Below, piece by piece: positions 22,915-31,627 of a stretch of DNA of 64,000 nt. Positions within the stretch are counted from its first letter, which is position 1; each line of letters starts with the position of its first letter. The position numbers and the translations under genes are program-made. Under the pieces are notes generated by a model, which was given only the letters and a program-made list of their open reading frames with translations, was not told the DNA's origin and ran no database searches. Where the stretch lies: positions 1 through 64,000 of the forward strand of contig JBBSLP010000018.1 in the NCBI GenBank assembly GCA_038255145.1. The letters are read 5' to 3'. Source of the DNA: WHTX01 sp038255145 (GTDB taxonomy: Bacteria; Actinomycetota; Acidimicrobiia; Acidimicrobiales; CAIXPF01).

Positions 22915-23021
22915 CCCCAGCCGCCTCACCGTGTGTTTGGCCGCTCCACCAGGCGGCTACCACACCGGATTAAGGTGCGCCGAGTCGGCGCTGCGGCCGG
23001 CCTATCGAGGGAGACGGCGCC

Positions 23022-23969
23022 ATGGCGCGGGCGATCTGGAGCGGAGCGGTCAGCTTCGGGTTGGTGAGCATCCCGGTGAAGCTCTACAACGCGGTCAGCC
23101 GGAAGTCGGTGTCGTTCAACCAGCTCGACGCCCGCACGGGGGCCCGGGTGCGCCAGAAGCTGGTGTCGTCCACCGACGGCGAAGAAGTGCCCCGTGACCA
23201 GGTCATCAAGGGCTACAGCCTAGGGGCGGACCAGTACGTGAAGGTGGGTGACGACGAGCTCGCCGCCATCATGCCCGAGTCCCACCGGGCCATCGACCTC
23301 GAAGAGTTCGTCGACCTGTCCGAGATCGATCCCGTCTTCTACGACAGCCCGTACTGGCTGGTGCCCGACAAGGCCGCGGCCAAGCCCTATGCGCTGTTGA
23401 GCCAGGCCATGGAAGAGGCCCAGAAGGTGGGCATCGGCCGCTTCGTCATGCGCTCCAAGCAGTACGTGGCCGCCGTCCGCCCCCGTGACGGCAAGCTCGT
23501 GCTGTCGACCATGGTCTACGCCGACGAGCTGACCGAGGTCGACGACCTCCCCGAGATCGAGGCGGCCAGCAAGGTCAAGCTCAACGCCAAGGAAGTGGCC
23601 ATGGCCGTGCAGCTCGTCGAGTCGTTGTCCACGGACTTCGAGCCCGAGCGCTTCCAGGACACCTACCGCGAGCAGTTGCTCGAGCTCATCGACCGCAAGG
23701 CGGCCGGCGAGGTCGAAGCCGCGCCCAAGCCCAAGAAGGCGGCCGACGAGTCCAAGGTCGTCGACCTGCTGGCCGCCCTCGAGGCATCGGTCGAAGCGGC
23801 CAAGTCGGCCCGGGGCCGCCATCCCACGTCGGGCGCCAAGGCCAAGGCGACCACGGCCAAGGGTCGGAGCCACGCCAAGCACACCGAGGACGACGCTGCG
23901 GACGACGAGGCCGACGAGGACGCCGCTCCGGCCAAGGCCCGCAAGCCCCGGGCCCGCAAGAGCGCCTGA
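23022..23969 (+). CDS. ku: Ku protein (bacterial non-homologous end joining)
   Basis: This 315-residue Ku homodimer subunit threads onto DNA double-strand ends and recruits LigD-type enzymes. The N-terminus ARAIWSGAVSFGLVSIPVKL is diagnostic. It is followed by KGYSLGADQYVKVGDDELAA, PYWLVPDKAAAKPYALLSQA and FVMRSKQYVAAVRPRDGKLV. The core ends near residue 240, and the last 70 residues form a Lys/Ala-rich tail (AKATTAKGRSHAKH, AKARKPRARKSA), common in actinobacterial Ku and likely DNA-contacting. The ribosome binding site is GAGGGAGA. The LigD-type polymerase follows 29 bases later, so the two probably form one transcript. Confidence 0.95.
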   Translation: MARAIWSGAVSFGLVSIPVKLYNAVSRKSVSFNQLDARTGARVRQKLVSSTDGEEVPRDQVIKGYSLGADQYVKVGDDELAAIMPESHRAIDLEEFVDLSEIDPVFYDSPYWLVPDKAAAKPYALLSQAMEEAQKVGIGRFVMRSKQYVAAVRPRDGKLVLSTMVYADELTEVDDLPEIEAASKVKLNAKEVAMAVQLVESLSTDFEPERFQDTYREQLLELIDRKAAGEVEAAPKPKKAADESKVVDLLAALEASVEAAKSARGRHPTSGAKAKATTAKGRSHAKHTEDDAADDEADEDAAPAKARKPRARKSA

Positions 23970-23998
23970 CCCGTCGACCCGTCAGCCGGTAGCGAACC

Positions 23999-24904
23999 GT
24001 GGGCGCCTCCAAGAAGGTCGAGACCGTCATCGACGGCCGGCGCCTGGTGCTGTCCAACCTCGACAAGGTGCTCTACCCCGCAGTGGGGTTCACCAAGGCC
24101 CAGGTCATCGACTACTACGCCCGCATCGCGCCGGTCATGTTGGACCACGTGGGCGACCGGGGCATCACCCTGCGCCGGTACCCCAACGGCGTCGACGGCA
24201 CCTCGTTCTTCGAGAAGCGTTGCGCGGCCCACCGCCCCGAGTGGATCCCCACCGCCCTCGGCCCCGGCGACAGCGGGGGGCCCATCGGCTACTGCGTGCT
24301 CGACTCGGTGCCCGCCCTGGCCTGGGCGGCCAACATGGCCGGCCTCGAGGTGCACGGCCCCATGGCCCGGACCGTCGACATCGAGTCGCCCACCATGGTC
24401 GTCTTCGACCTCGACCCCGGCGAGCCCGCCACCATCACCGAGTGCTGCCAGGTGGCCCTGGAGCTGCACGACGTGCTCGCCGCCCTCGAGCTCGAGGCGT
24501 GGCCCAAGACGTCGGGCTCCAAGGGGTTGCAGGTGTACCTGCCCCTCAACACCCCCTGCACCCACGAGCAGGCCTCGGCCTTCGCCCTGGCCGTGGCCCA
24601 GCTGCTGGAGCGGCGCCTGCCCGAACAGGTGCTGTCCAACATGGACAAGGCGGCCCGGGTGGGCAAGGTGTTCGTGGACTGGGGCCAGAACAGCCGCCAC
24701 AAGACCACCATCGCCCCCTACTCGTTGCGGGCCCGACCCCAGCCCACCGTGTCCACCCCCGTCGACTGGGACGAGGTCGCAGCGGCGGCGGACGGTGCCC
24801 CCCTGCGCTTCGAGGCCGCCGACGTGCTGGCCCGCGTCGACGAGCTCGGTGACCTCTTCGCCCCCACCGTGACCGTGGAACAGCGCCTGCCCCAGGCGGG
24901 TTGA
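23999..24904 (+). CDS. LigD-type polymerase/primase domain protein (NHEJ)
   Basis: This 301-residue stand-alone PolDom protein is an archaeo-eukaryotic primase-fold polymerase that fills gaps during Ku-dependent end joining and prefers ribonucleotides. It opens with LVLSNLDKVLYPAVGFTKAQ. The metal-binding aspartates sit in VVFDLDPGEPATI near residues 137-139. The nucleotide-binding loop is KTSGSKGLQVYLPLN, and the third acidic site is VFVDWGQNSRHKTT. The ligase and phosphoesterase domains of full LigD are absent and must be encoded elsewhere. The GTG start directly follows ku. Confidence 0.93.
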   Translation: MGASKKVETVIDGRRLVLSNLDKVLYPAVGFTKAQVIDYYARIAPVMLDHVGDRGITLRRYPNGVDGTSFFEKRCAAHRPEWIPTALGPGDSGGPIGYCVLDSVPALAWAANMAGLEVHGPMARTVDIESPTMVVFDLDPGEPATITECCQVALELHDVLAALELEAWPKTSGSKGLQVYLPLNTPCTHEQASAFALAVAQLLERRLPEQVLSNMDKAARVGKVFVDWGQNSRHKTTIAPYSLRARPQPTVSTPVDWDEVAAAADGAPLRFEAADVLARVDELGDLFAPTVTVEQRLPQAG

Positions 24905-24935
24905 CGGCAGCTCGGGGCCGGGGCGGGACGCCGCC

Positions 24936-24941
24936 TAACCT
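24936..24941 (+). promoter_or_regulatory. -10 box for methyltransferase gene
   Basis: TAACCT lies 8 bases before the ATG at 24950. Confidence 0.5.
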
Positions 24942-24949
24942 GTGCGCCC

Positions 24950-25990
24950 ATGTCCCTTCCCCGGCGGGTGGCGTCGACCGTGCACGAGGCCTACGAGACC
25001 CGCTCGGGTCTGGCCCGGCTGCGCACCGACGTCGACGCCCTGCGTCAGCAGGTGGCCGCCCTGGTGGGGGAGAAGGCCATCCTCGACGGCGAACTGGCCC
25101 AGGCCCGGGCCGCGCTGGCCGCGAGCGAGGAGATGCACCGCGAGTTGTACCCGACGGGCCACTTCTACTCGGCCGTGCCGTCGCGGGAGCACCTGGTCCG
25201 CCACCACGACCTGATCGTCGGCCAGGACCCCCTCGACGTGGCCGGGGTCGACCTGCGCCTCGACGCCCAACGCCTGCTCCTGGCCGAGCTCGCCCCCCTG
25301 GTGGCCGACGTGCCCTTCCCCGACCACGCCTCCCCCCAGGCCGGGGACGGCGACGCCTCGCCGTGGCGCTACCACTTCCACAACGACTACTTCTCCTACG
25401 GCGACGGGCTGTTCCTGCACCTGCTGGTGCGCTTCCTGCGCCCGGCCAAGGTCATCGAGGTGGGCTCGGGGTTCTCCTCCGCCTGCCTGTTGGACACGTC
25501 GGACGCCTTCCTCGGTGGCGAGGTCGACCTGACCTTCGTCGAGCCCCACGACGAGCGGCTGCGCTCGCTGCTGCGCCCCGGCGACGACGAGCGGGTGACC
25601 GTCCTCAACGCCGAGGTCCAGGACGTCGACCTCGACGTCTTCCGCCAACTGGGCCCGGGCGACCTGTTGCTCATCGACACCACCCACACCGTCAAGGCCG
25701 GCGGTGACGTCAACCGGCTGTTCTTCGACGTGCTCCCCGTGCTCGCCCCCGGCGTGGTCGTGCACGTGCACGACATCTTCCCCGCCTTCGACTACCCCTT
25801 CCCCTGGCTCGAGCAGGGGCGGGCCTGGGCCGAGGCCTACCTGTTGCGGGCCTTCCTTCAGTACAACGACAGCTTCGAGATCGTGCTGTGGCCTGCGGTC
25901 ATGGCCAGGATCGTCCCCGACCTCGCCGTCACCTTCCCCAAGGCCGTCGTCAACACCGGGGGATCGATCTACCTGCGCCGCCGAAAGTAG
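24950..25990 (+). CDS. Class I SAM-dependent methyltransferase with N-terminal coiled coil
   Basis: The 346-residue protein starts with a helical, probably coiled-coil segment (residues 20-65, LARLRTDVDALRQQVAALVG, AQARAALAASEEMHREL). A methyltransferase domain of the Methyltransf_24 kind follows. The SAM-binding motif is VIEVGSGFSSACLLDTSDAF, and the acidic loop is LTFVEPHDERLRSLL. The DDxxH-like region DLLLIDTTHTVKAGGDVNRL and VVVHVHDIFPAFDYP resemble sugar or antibiotic O-methyltransferases. It is a single-gene unit. A glycan or small-molecule substrate is plausible but not shown by the sequence. Confidence 0.8.
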   Translation: MSLPRRVASTVHEAYETRSGLARLRTDVDALRQQVAALVGEKAILDGELAQARAALAASEEMHRELYPTGHFYSAVPSREHLVRHHDLIVGQDPLDVAGVDLRLDAQRLLLAELAPLVADVPFPDHASPQAGDGDASPWRYHFHNDYFSYGDGLFLHLLVRFLRPAKVIEVGSGFSSACLLDTSDAFLGGEVDLTFVEPHDERLRSLLRPGDDERVTVLNAEVQDVDLDVFRQLGPGDLLLIDTTHTVKAGGDVNRLFFDVLPVLAPGVVVHVHDIFPAFDYPFPWLEQGRAWAEAYLLRAFLQYNDSFEIVLWPAVMARIVPDLAVTFPKAVVNTGGSIYLRRRK

Positions 25991-26061
25991 CGCCGCCCCG
26001 GGCCGCTGCGGCAGAGTGGGTCGGCCGGGGCGGGACACGCCCAGGTACTGGGGGAGGACAC

Positions 26062-27252
26062 ATGGGGACCAGCGACCTGACCGTGCGCGGCAAGGTGGCC
26101 GCCGCGGGCGTGGGGGAGTCCACGTACTTCAAGCGGGGCGAATCGCCCGACGCCGAGTTCGTGCTCGTGCTCAAGGCCATCCTCGCCGCCTGCGCCGACG
26201 CCGGCGTCGACCCGCGGGACATCGACGGCTTCTGCTCGTACTCCAACGACCGCAGCCTGCCCAGCCGGCTGTCGGCCGCCCTGGGCTGCCACGAGATCCG
26301 CTTCTCCAACATGCAGTGGGGATCGGGCGGGGGCGGGGCCGCCGCCGCGGTGGGCAACGCCGCCGCCGCCATCACCGCGGGCTACGCCACCAACGTGGTC
26401 GCCTTCCGGGGCCTGGCCCAGGGCCAGTTCGGTCGCTTCGGCCAGGGCGGGGGGTCCCGGCCGGTGTCGGGCGAGTTCGCCTACACCCTGCCCTACGGGA
26501 TGATGTCGCCGGCCCAGATGTACGCCATGCGCACGACCCGGCTGTTCCATGACACCGACGTCAGCCCCGACACGCTCAAGGCCGTTTCCCTGGCCGCCTA
26601 CCACCACGCCCAGAACAACCCCCGGGCCGTCATGCAGGGCAAGCCGCTGACGCCCGAGGGCTACGACGAGGCCCGGTGGATCGTCGAGCCCTTCCGCCTC
26701 TACGACTGCTGCCTGGAGAACGACGGCGCCGCCGCCCTGGTGCTGACCACGGCCGAGCGGGCCCGGGACCTGACGGCACGCCCGGCCTTCCTGCTCGGCG
26801 CCCAGCAGGGTGGACCGCAGCGCTCTGGGGCCTGGGTCCACAACGTGGCTGACTACGCCACCTCGTCGTTCAAGACCGTGGCCCCCCACCTGTTCGCCCA
26901 GGCCCAGGTGACCCCGGCCGACGTCGACGTGGTGCAGAGCTACGAGAACTTCACCGGCGGTGTGGTCATGAGCCTGATCGAGAACGGCTTCTGCACCTAC
27001 GAGAACGCCAACGAGGTGCTGCAGTTCGACAACCTGATCTCCCCCACCGGAGGGCTGCCGTTGAACACCAGCGGCGGGAACCTGGCCGAGTGCTACATGC
27101 ACGGGCTGGGCCTGGTGGTCGAAGCCGCCCGGCAGATCCGGGGGGACTCGCCCAACCCGGTGCCCGACGCCAAGGTCAGCTTCGTCAACGCCGGACCCAT
27201 GGTCGAAGTGGTGTCCGCTCTCATCTTCGGTTCCGAGGAGGCCCTGTCATGA
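26062..27252 (+). CDS. Thiolase-fold lipid-transfer protein (Ltp/SCP-x type)
   Basis: This 396-residue protein has the thiolase fold of the SCP-x/Ltp group. It opens with KVAAAGVGESTYFKRGESPD, carries ACADAGVDPRDIDGFCSYSN, and ends with SPTGGLPLNTSGGNLAECYM and HGLGLVVEAARQIRGD. Where classical thiolases have the catalytic Cys, the sequence reads FSNMQWGSGGGGAAAAV, so this residue is missing. That pattern fits Ltp2-like retro-aldolases that work with a DUF35 partner in steroid side-chain breakdown. The next gene encodes exactly such a partner with a four-base overlap. A GGGGGAGG site precedes the ATG. The precise substrate is inferred only. Confidence 0.85.
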   Translation: MGTSDLTVRGKVAAAGVGESTYFKRGESPDAEFVLVLKAILAACADAGVDPRDIDGFCSYSNDRSLPSRLSAALGCHEIRFSNMQWGSGGGGAAAAVGNAAAAITAGYATNVVAFRGLAQGQFGRFGQGGGSRPVSGEFAYTLPYGMMSPAQMYAMRTTRLFHDTDVSPDTLKAVSLAAYHHAQNNPRAVMQGKPLTPEGYDEARWIVEPFRLYDCCLENDGAAALVLTTAERARDLTARPAFLLGAQQGGPQRSGAWVHNVADYATSSFKTVAPHLFAQAQVTPADVDVVQSYENFTGGVVMSLIENGFCTYENANEVLQFDNLISPTGGLPLNTSGGNLAECYMHGLGLVVEAARQIRGDSPNPVPDAKVSFVNAGPMVEVVSALIFGSEEALS

Positions 27253-27713
27253 CTGCCGCCGACGTCGAGCGCGACACCGTGCTGCCCCCCGGCCTGCCCG
27301 GACCCAAGCCCATGGCCGACGGGCTCGACACCGAGTTCTGGGCCGGCACCCGGGCCCACGAGCTGCGGGTCCAGAAGTGCAACGCCTGCGGCACCTACCA
27401 GTGGGGTCCCGAGTGGATCTGCCACGCGTGCCACAGCTTCGACGTGGGCTGGGACGCCGTGGCCCCCGAAGGGGTCATCTACTCGTGGGAGCGGCCGTGG
27501 CACCCGGTGCACCGGGCCCTGGCCACGGCGGGGCCCTACGTGGTCCTGCTCGTGGAGCTGCCCCAAGCCGGCAACGTGCGCATGGTGGGCAACCTGGTCG
27601 GTGATCCCCTGCAAGCCTTCGCCATCGGCGACCGGGTCGAGGCGGTGTTCGAGGACCACGACGACGGCGACCCCGCGTTCACGTTGGTGCAGTGGGCGGT
27701 CATCCCGAAGTGA
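27249..27713 (+). CDS. DUF35 OB-fold/zinc-ribbon acyl-CoA-associated protein
   Basis: This 154-residue protein has an N-terminal rubredoxin-like zinc ribbon (VQKCNACGTYQWGPEWICHA, C of HACHS completing the site) and a C-terminal OB fold (GVIYSWERPWHP, VVLLVELPQAGNVRMVGNLV). DUF35 proteins act as obligate partners of thiolase-fold Ltp enzymes or of MaoC-like hydratases in CoA-ester metabolism. The ATG overlaps the Ltp stop (ATGA), implying tight coupling and a stoichiometric complex. All four cysteines are present. Confidence 0.88.
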   Translation: MTAADVERDTVLPPGLPGPKPMADGLDTEFWAGTRAHELRVQKCNACGTYQWGPEWICHACHSFDVGWDAVAPEGVIYSWERPWHPVHRALATAGPYVVLLVELPQAGNVRMVGNLVGDPLQAFAIGDRVEAVFEDHDDGDPAFTLVQWAVIPK

Positions 27714-27719
27714 CCCGGT

Positions 27720-27736
27720 GGTAGGAATGGCCTACC
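27720..27736. promoter_or_regulatory. Palindrome overlapping the promoter of the SDR gene at 27776
   Basis: GGTAGG (27720-27725) and CCTACC (27731-27736) form a perfect inverted repeat with a 5-base spacer. A TACCCT box (27733-27738) overlaps the right arm, so it could be an operator. It could also act as a weak terminator for the preceding gene pair. Confidence 0.4.
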
Positions 27737-27775
27737 CTCCCGCCACCCCCTGACCGCTCAACGAGGAGCCGTGCC

Positions 27776-28756
27776 ATGGCGTTCACCGTCGACCCCCAAG
27801 CCTTCCGCTACGCCGAGTCCCTGGCCGGGGGGGTGGCGGGCAAGCGGGTGCTGATCACGGGGGCGGGCAAGGACGGGGGCCTGGGCCAGTCCTTCGCCCT
27901 GGCTGCGGGCCTGAACGGGGCCGAGGCCGTGGGCGTGCACTTCCACCGCAGCTACCAGGACGGCTTCGACCTGGTGGCTGCGCTGCAGGCCCAGGGTGTG
28001 GCCGCGTTCCCGCTGCAGGCCGACGTGACCAACATGGGCGACCTGTGGTCGACCCGGAGCTACGTGATCGAGCAGTTCGGCGGCCTGCCCCCGAACCTGG
28101 TGATCTGCAACTCGGGCCTGACCGAGAAGGGCTACTCGTTCGGGCGGGCCCTCAAGCAGGTCGAGGGCGAGCCGATGGGCCAGCGCCGGGCCCGGGTGCG
28201 CCAGCACTTCATCGACAACCTCGAGGAGTCGCGCCTGGTGCTCGACACCAAGATCGACGGCTTCCTGGCCATGACCCACCTGTGGGCCGGTGAGGCCGTC
28301 TACCACGACGAGCCCCTGCAGCTGGTCTACATCTCGTCCCGCCAGGCCATCGACCCCGGGGTGAGCGTGCCCGGCTACGCCATCAGCAACTGGGCCGTGC
28401 TGCAACTGCCCGAGGTGCTGGCCGTGAACCTGGGCCGTTCCGCGCCGCTGGTCAGCGCCTATTCGGTGATGTACCCCTTCGTGCGTACGGGCATGACCGA
28501 CGACTACGCCGAGAACGAGAAGGTCTTCGGCCGCTGGCAGCCCCGCATGCTCGAGACCTACGAGGCCGCCGAGGCCTTCATGGCGCTGTTGGCCCGCCCC
28601 GCAGCCGAGACCAACCGGTCCATGTTCGAGCTGCTGGCCGCATCGGCCGCCGACGGTTCCATGGAGGTGTCCTGGACGCAGGTCCACCTCGACCTGCGTG
28701 AGGAGTCCCTGGCCTGGAGCAGCGACTCCCCGCTGCGCTACGGCGCCCAGGCCTGA
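27776..28756 (+). CDS. Short-chain dehydrogenase-like protein (extended, atypical)
   Basis: This 326-residue Rossmann protein has the cofactor loop GKRVLITGAGKDGGLGQSFA. NAG is replaced by NSG in NLVICNSGLTEKGYSFGRAL, and the catalytic region has QLVYISSRQAIDPGVSVPGY then AISNWAVLQLPEVLAV. The Tyr of the active site is followed by AISN instead of the usual YxxxK, so the Lys seems to be replaced. The function is therefore uncertain, despite a clear SDR fold. It lies 62 bases after the Ltp/DUF35 pair and may serve the same pathway. The start is supported by GAGGAG upstream. Confidence 0.75.
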   Translation: MAFTVDPQAFRYAESLAGGVAGKRVLITGAGKDGGLGQSFALAAGLNGAEAVGVHFHRSYQDGFDLVAALQAQGVAAFPLQADVTNMGDLWSTRSYVIEQFGGLPPNLVICNSGLTEKGYSFGRALKQVEGEPMGQRRARVRQHFIDNLEESRLVLDTKIDGFLAMTHLWAGEAVYHDEPLQLVYISSRQAIDPGVSVPGYAISNWAVLQLPEVLAVNLGRSAPLVSAYSVMYPFVRTGMTDDYAENEKVFGRWQPRMLETYEAAEAFMALLARPAAETNRSMFELLAASAADGSMEVSWTQVHLDLREESLAWSSDSPLRYGAQA

Positions 28757-28845
28757 CGCTCTGCGGGTAGCTGACGGCCGAGCCAACCTCACTGGCCGGT
28801 CCGGCTCCCGTGTCTCGGTCGTCGTTTCCGACTGCGTGACGGAAC

Positions 28846-30129
28846 TCATCGTCGGGCCGCAGCTTCAGCCAGTTCGCCATCGTCCGCGCTCAGATCCTCG
28901 GTTGGCTCGCCGTCCCAGCATCCGGGTCGGTCGGGTAGTTGGGTGTCGGGCCGCGTGGGGGTGGTGAAGGGCAACCATCGGGTGATGATGTATGGCGTGC
29001 CGTCGGGTAGTCGTACTTGCGGTTTGTGGCCGTCCATGGTGATGGACCAACCGTCTTTGTGGATGAAGGTGTGATGCCGGCGACACAGCAACGCTCCGTT
29101 GTCGACACTGGTGTGACCGCCGTTGCCCCAGTGGTCACAGTGGTGGACGTCGGACCAAGAAGCGGGTCGGTCACAGGTGGGGAACACACACCCACGGTCA
29201 CGAATCGTTATGGCCCGGCGAATGGCCACTGGCCAACGGGCCGTGGTGCGTCCCACATCGAGGATCTCGCCGTTGGCGTTGAGCACGACCCGATAGGCCG
29301 ATGAGTCGCAACAGGCCACGGGCGCCTGTTCCGCGGGCAGGTCGTGGTCGACGAAGACGGCGACGCGGTAGCGGTCGGGCACGGAGGCGTCGGAGGGTTC
29401 GCGGCGCATGCTCTGGCTGCACAGGTCAACCAGTGCCTGCCCCCGTAGGACGGACACGGGCTTGGCGGCGATGGTCGGGTCGTCGCGTCCGTCGCGCAGC
29501 ATGGGGTCGACGATGGCGTCGACGGCCGCGTTGATGATGGCGGCGTCCTCGGTGCTGAAAGCCCCGCCCGGAACCCACGTGCCGGCCACCTTCTCGGACA
29601 AGGTCCACTCCGAGATGGTCTCAGGGGGAGGTTCGAGCTGGTCGGAGACGGTGGTGGCGTCGCTGAGCCACGTCTTGGTCGAGGCCCGGCAGTTGGCGGT
29701 GTCCAGGCGGACGGCAGCGTCGACGAGGAGGGTCTCGTCGCGCCGGGCAAGTTCGGGGAACCGGCGCACACAGTCCGCCAGGGCCCGCAGGTTGTCGGCA
29801 GGTACCAGCCCGGCCAGGGCGGGGGCGAGCAGCGAGGGCAGCAGCCGTAGCGCGGCTCCATCGTGGATGTGTCCCCAGTGCACGGCGCGAGCCGTGCCCG
29901 TACGGATGGACAACACCTGGGCGGCGGAGGTGGCGCCTTCGCTGGCCCACGTGCCGTCGCTCTCGTACCGGTCCTGCACGATCGCGGCCAACGCGTGGGC
30001 CGCATTGTTCAGACGCTCAGAACACAACACCAGATCATCCACCGACCCCGCGGGCACACCCGTCACGCTGACAGACGCGAACGCGGCAAGGACACTCGCC
30101 CCGTTGAAGGTCTCGCCATCCGCCGTCAT
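28846..30129 (-). CDS. DUF222 and HNH nuclease-domain protein (13E12 type)
   Basis: This 427-residue protein is of the actinobacterial 13E12/DUF222 family. The helical DUF222 part spans residues 1-300 (ERLNNAAHALAAIVQDRYES, GHIHDGAALRLLPSLL). It is followed by an HNH domain with RDRGCVFPTCDRPASWSDVH then HCDHWGNGGHTSVDNGALLC and RRHHTFIHKDGWSI. All zinc-site and catalytic HNH residues are visible. These proteins occur in many copies in actinobacteria. They are thought to be nucleases of mobile origin, but their role is unproven. A TAACAT box 6 bases before the ATG suggests a leaderless mRNA. GC content is lower than in neighbouring genes. Confidence 0.88.
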   Translation of the reverse strand: MTADGETFNGASVLAAFASVSVTGVPAGSVDDLVLCSERLNNAAHALAAIVQDRYESDGTWASEGATSAAQVLSIRTGTARAVHWGHIHDGAALRLLPSLLAPALAGLVPADNLRALADCVRRFPELARRDETLLVDAAVRLDTANCRASTKTWLSDATTVSDQLEPPPETISEWTLSEKVAGTWVPGGAFSTEDAAIINAAVDAIVDPMLRDGRDDPTIAAKPVSVLRGQALVDLCSQSMRREPSDASVPDRYRVAVFVDHDLPAEQAPVACCDSSAYRVVLNANGEILDVGRTTARWPVAIRRAITIRDRGCVFPTCDRPASWSDVHHCDHWGNGGHTSVDNGALLCRRHHTFIHKDGWSITMDGHKPQVRLPDGTPYIITRWLPFTTPTRPDTQLPDRPGCWDGEPTEDLSADDGELAEAAARR

Positions 30130-30135
30130 GACGTC

Positions 30136-30141
30136 ATGTTA
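30136..30141 (-). promoter_or_regulatory. -10 box for DUF222-HNH gene
   Basis: TAACAT on the minus strand ends 6 bases before the ATG at 30129. Confidence 0.55.
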
Positions 30142-30482
30142 GCAGTGCTAGAGGTCCAGACACGAACGCAGGTTCGATTTGTACAGCACTTCGCGGAGTC
30201 GTTGTGCAGGCAGTGGACACGCTCCGTGGCGCCAGTTTCACCGCGCCTCTATCCGTAGCGAACTGTGGAAGATCGTAGACCGCCACGGTTGACGATCCTC
30301 CCGGAAAGCGCCCGTCGGAGCTGCCCGCACGCACCGGTGGGCGGCCCTCGGAATGTGCCCGCTGGCGGCCATCAGACGCCGCCCACTCACGGCCATCTCG
30401 TCACGTAGGGTGCTGTCTGCGGGGACTTGACAGCCCTGCGCGGTGCCGGCCTCGACTGGCACCTCGGGGACAGCGCGATTCG
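30142..30482. other. Non-coding stretch of about 340 bases
   Basis: I see no gene, hairpin or repeat worth naming here. It separates the DUF222-HNH gene from a low-GC hypothetical gene and is itself less GC-rich than the flanks. Confidence 0.4.
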
Positions 30483-30986
30483 TCAACTCTCGACGATGCG
30501 GAGTTGCTCTCGACATGCCAATCTGACGTCGGCGGCGAGTTGTTCGTCCGTGCGGCCCCAACCCCCTCCCCACTCGTCGTCGAAGCCGTACGTCCTGCCG
30601 AGCGGTTGCTGAACCACCGCCTCCGCATAGTCCGAGTCGATGTAGATCTGCTCGATCTCAGAAACGAGCGATCGCTCACTAGTTCGACCATCGAGGCAGC
30701 GCCGAGCCAGGTCATCGAAGACAACGGTGTACGCATCCACGGCCGACGGAAGCGCGATGCCCATGGCTTCAAGTGCTACTCGAAGGGCATCGCGTACGTC
30801 GTATGTGTCTTCGCCTGTGAGCCCCGCCAAGGTCACCGTTTCGACGCCGTCGAAGCCCTCGACAATCCACCAAGCGGCGGACACCGGGACCGCCTCTGCC
30901 GCCCGCCCGCTCAAGTGACCAACAGCGAGCAGCGCGGCCAGAACCTCGGGTCGTTGGACATCGGGCTCACTGTTGTCCGCGGTCAC
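30483..30986 (-). CDS. Hypothetical acidic protein
   Basis: This 167-residue acidic protein is not recognised. Visible features are an Ala/Leu-rich helix near the start (RPEVLAALLAVGHLSGRAAE), a segment AAWWIVEGFDGVETVTLAGL, and a C-terminal part rich in Asp, Glu and Arg (GFDDEWGGGWGRTDEQLAAD). There are no membrane helices, signal peptide or metal motifs. I prefer GTG 30986 over the longer frame because a basic lead of 12 residues upstream looks non-coding. Its GC content is lower than the neighbours' and it sits beside a DUF222-HNH gene, so it may be part of a small acquired island. Confidence 0.5.
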   Translation of the reverse strand: MTADNSEPDVQRPEVLAALLAVGHLSGRAAEAVPVSAAWWIVEGFDGVETVTLAGLTGEDTYDVRDALRVALEAMGIALPSAVDAYTVVFDDLARRCLDGRTSERSLVSEIEQIYIDSDYAEAVVQQPLGRTYGFDDEWGGGWGRTDEQLAADVRLACREQLRIVES

Positions 30987-31627
30987 GTCGTCAAGTCTGG
31001 CTCCCCGGCACCTCGACGACACCGATGCGTGCCGTGGTCACCTCTGATCGGCGGCGTGAGTTGGGACGCTTCAGCGCGACTGTCCTGAACGCCGGGTCCG
31101 GGAGCGATGTCGTCGAGGACCGCCCTTCGTGCCGAACACACTCCGTAGTGGGCGTCATCGGGCACCCGCTGGCCGTCAGCGGGCAGGTTCACATGGCCAC
31201 CAACAGCACCGTCAGTGGCCATTGGCGGTGATGCCAATCACCCCCGACCGTAGCCAACCACGGAAGCTGCACAACACCAGCCAGAGGCCCCTTCCCCAGC
31301 AGCACTAGAACCCGCCAGCCACGTGCCACGCGCGTGGGCACACCGCCCGCCGCGCCCGGCCCAGAAGTGCCCGGCCCGCCGTGCCCGGGCCAGAAGGGCC
31401 CCCCTGTCTGTCAGGCTGGGGTGCGGGGCGGGAAGTGCCAGGCCCGGATGCCCTGCCGGACGAGCAGGCCTGCCCGTCAGGGCTGACACGAGAGTCCCAG
31501 CAGACGCTGCCGCCGGCCCCAGCGCCGCGGCCGATGAACCCGGGCCCTGGTCACTCGGCAGCTACATCTGGGCGGCGTGGGCCGAGCCTGGACCCGCGCC
31601 CGCCGTGCCGGAGAGAACGAAGGACCC
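30987..31627. other. Intergenic stretch of about 640 bases with short repeats
   Basis: No gene is supported. The stretch contains a perfect inverted repeat at 31221-31238 and several imperfect copies of a CCCGGCCCAGAAGTGCCCGG-like word between 31345 and 31450. The latter give a low-complexity, very GC-rich tract. Confidence 0.5.
31221..31238. repeat. Inverted repeat (6 bp arms)
   Basis: ATTGGC at 31221-31226 pairs with GCCAAT at 31233-31238 around a 6-base spacer, inside the gene-free stretch. It may be an operator or a weak hairpin. Confidence 0.5.

Noticed and set aside
31345..31450. Repeat cluster considered as a CRISPR array
   Set aside because: The copies are imperfect, very GC-rich and irregularly spaced, with no unique spacers and no cas genes in the window.
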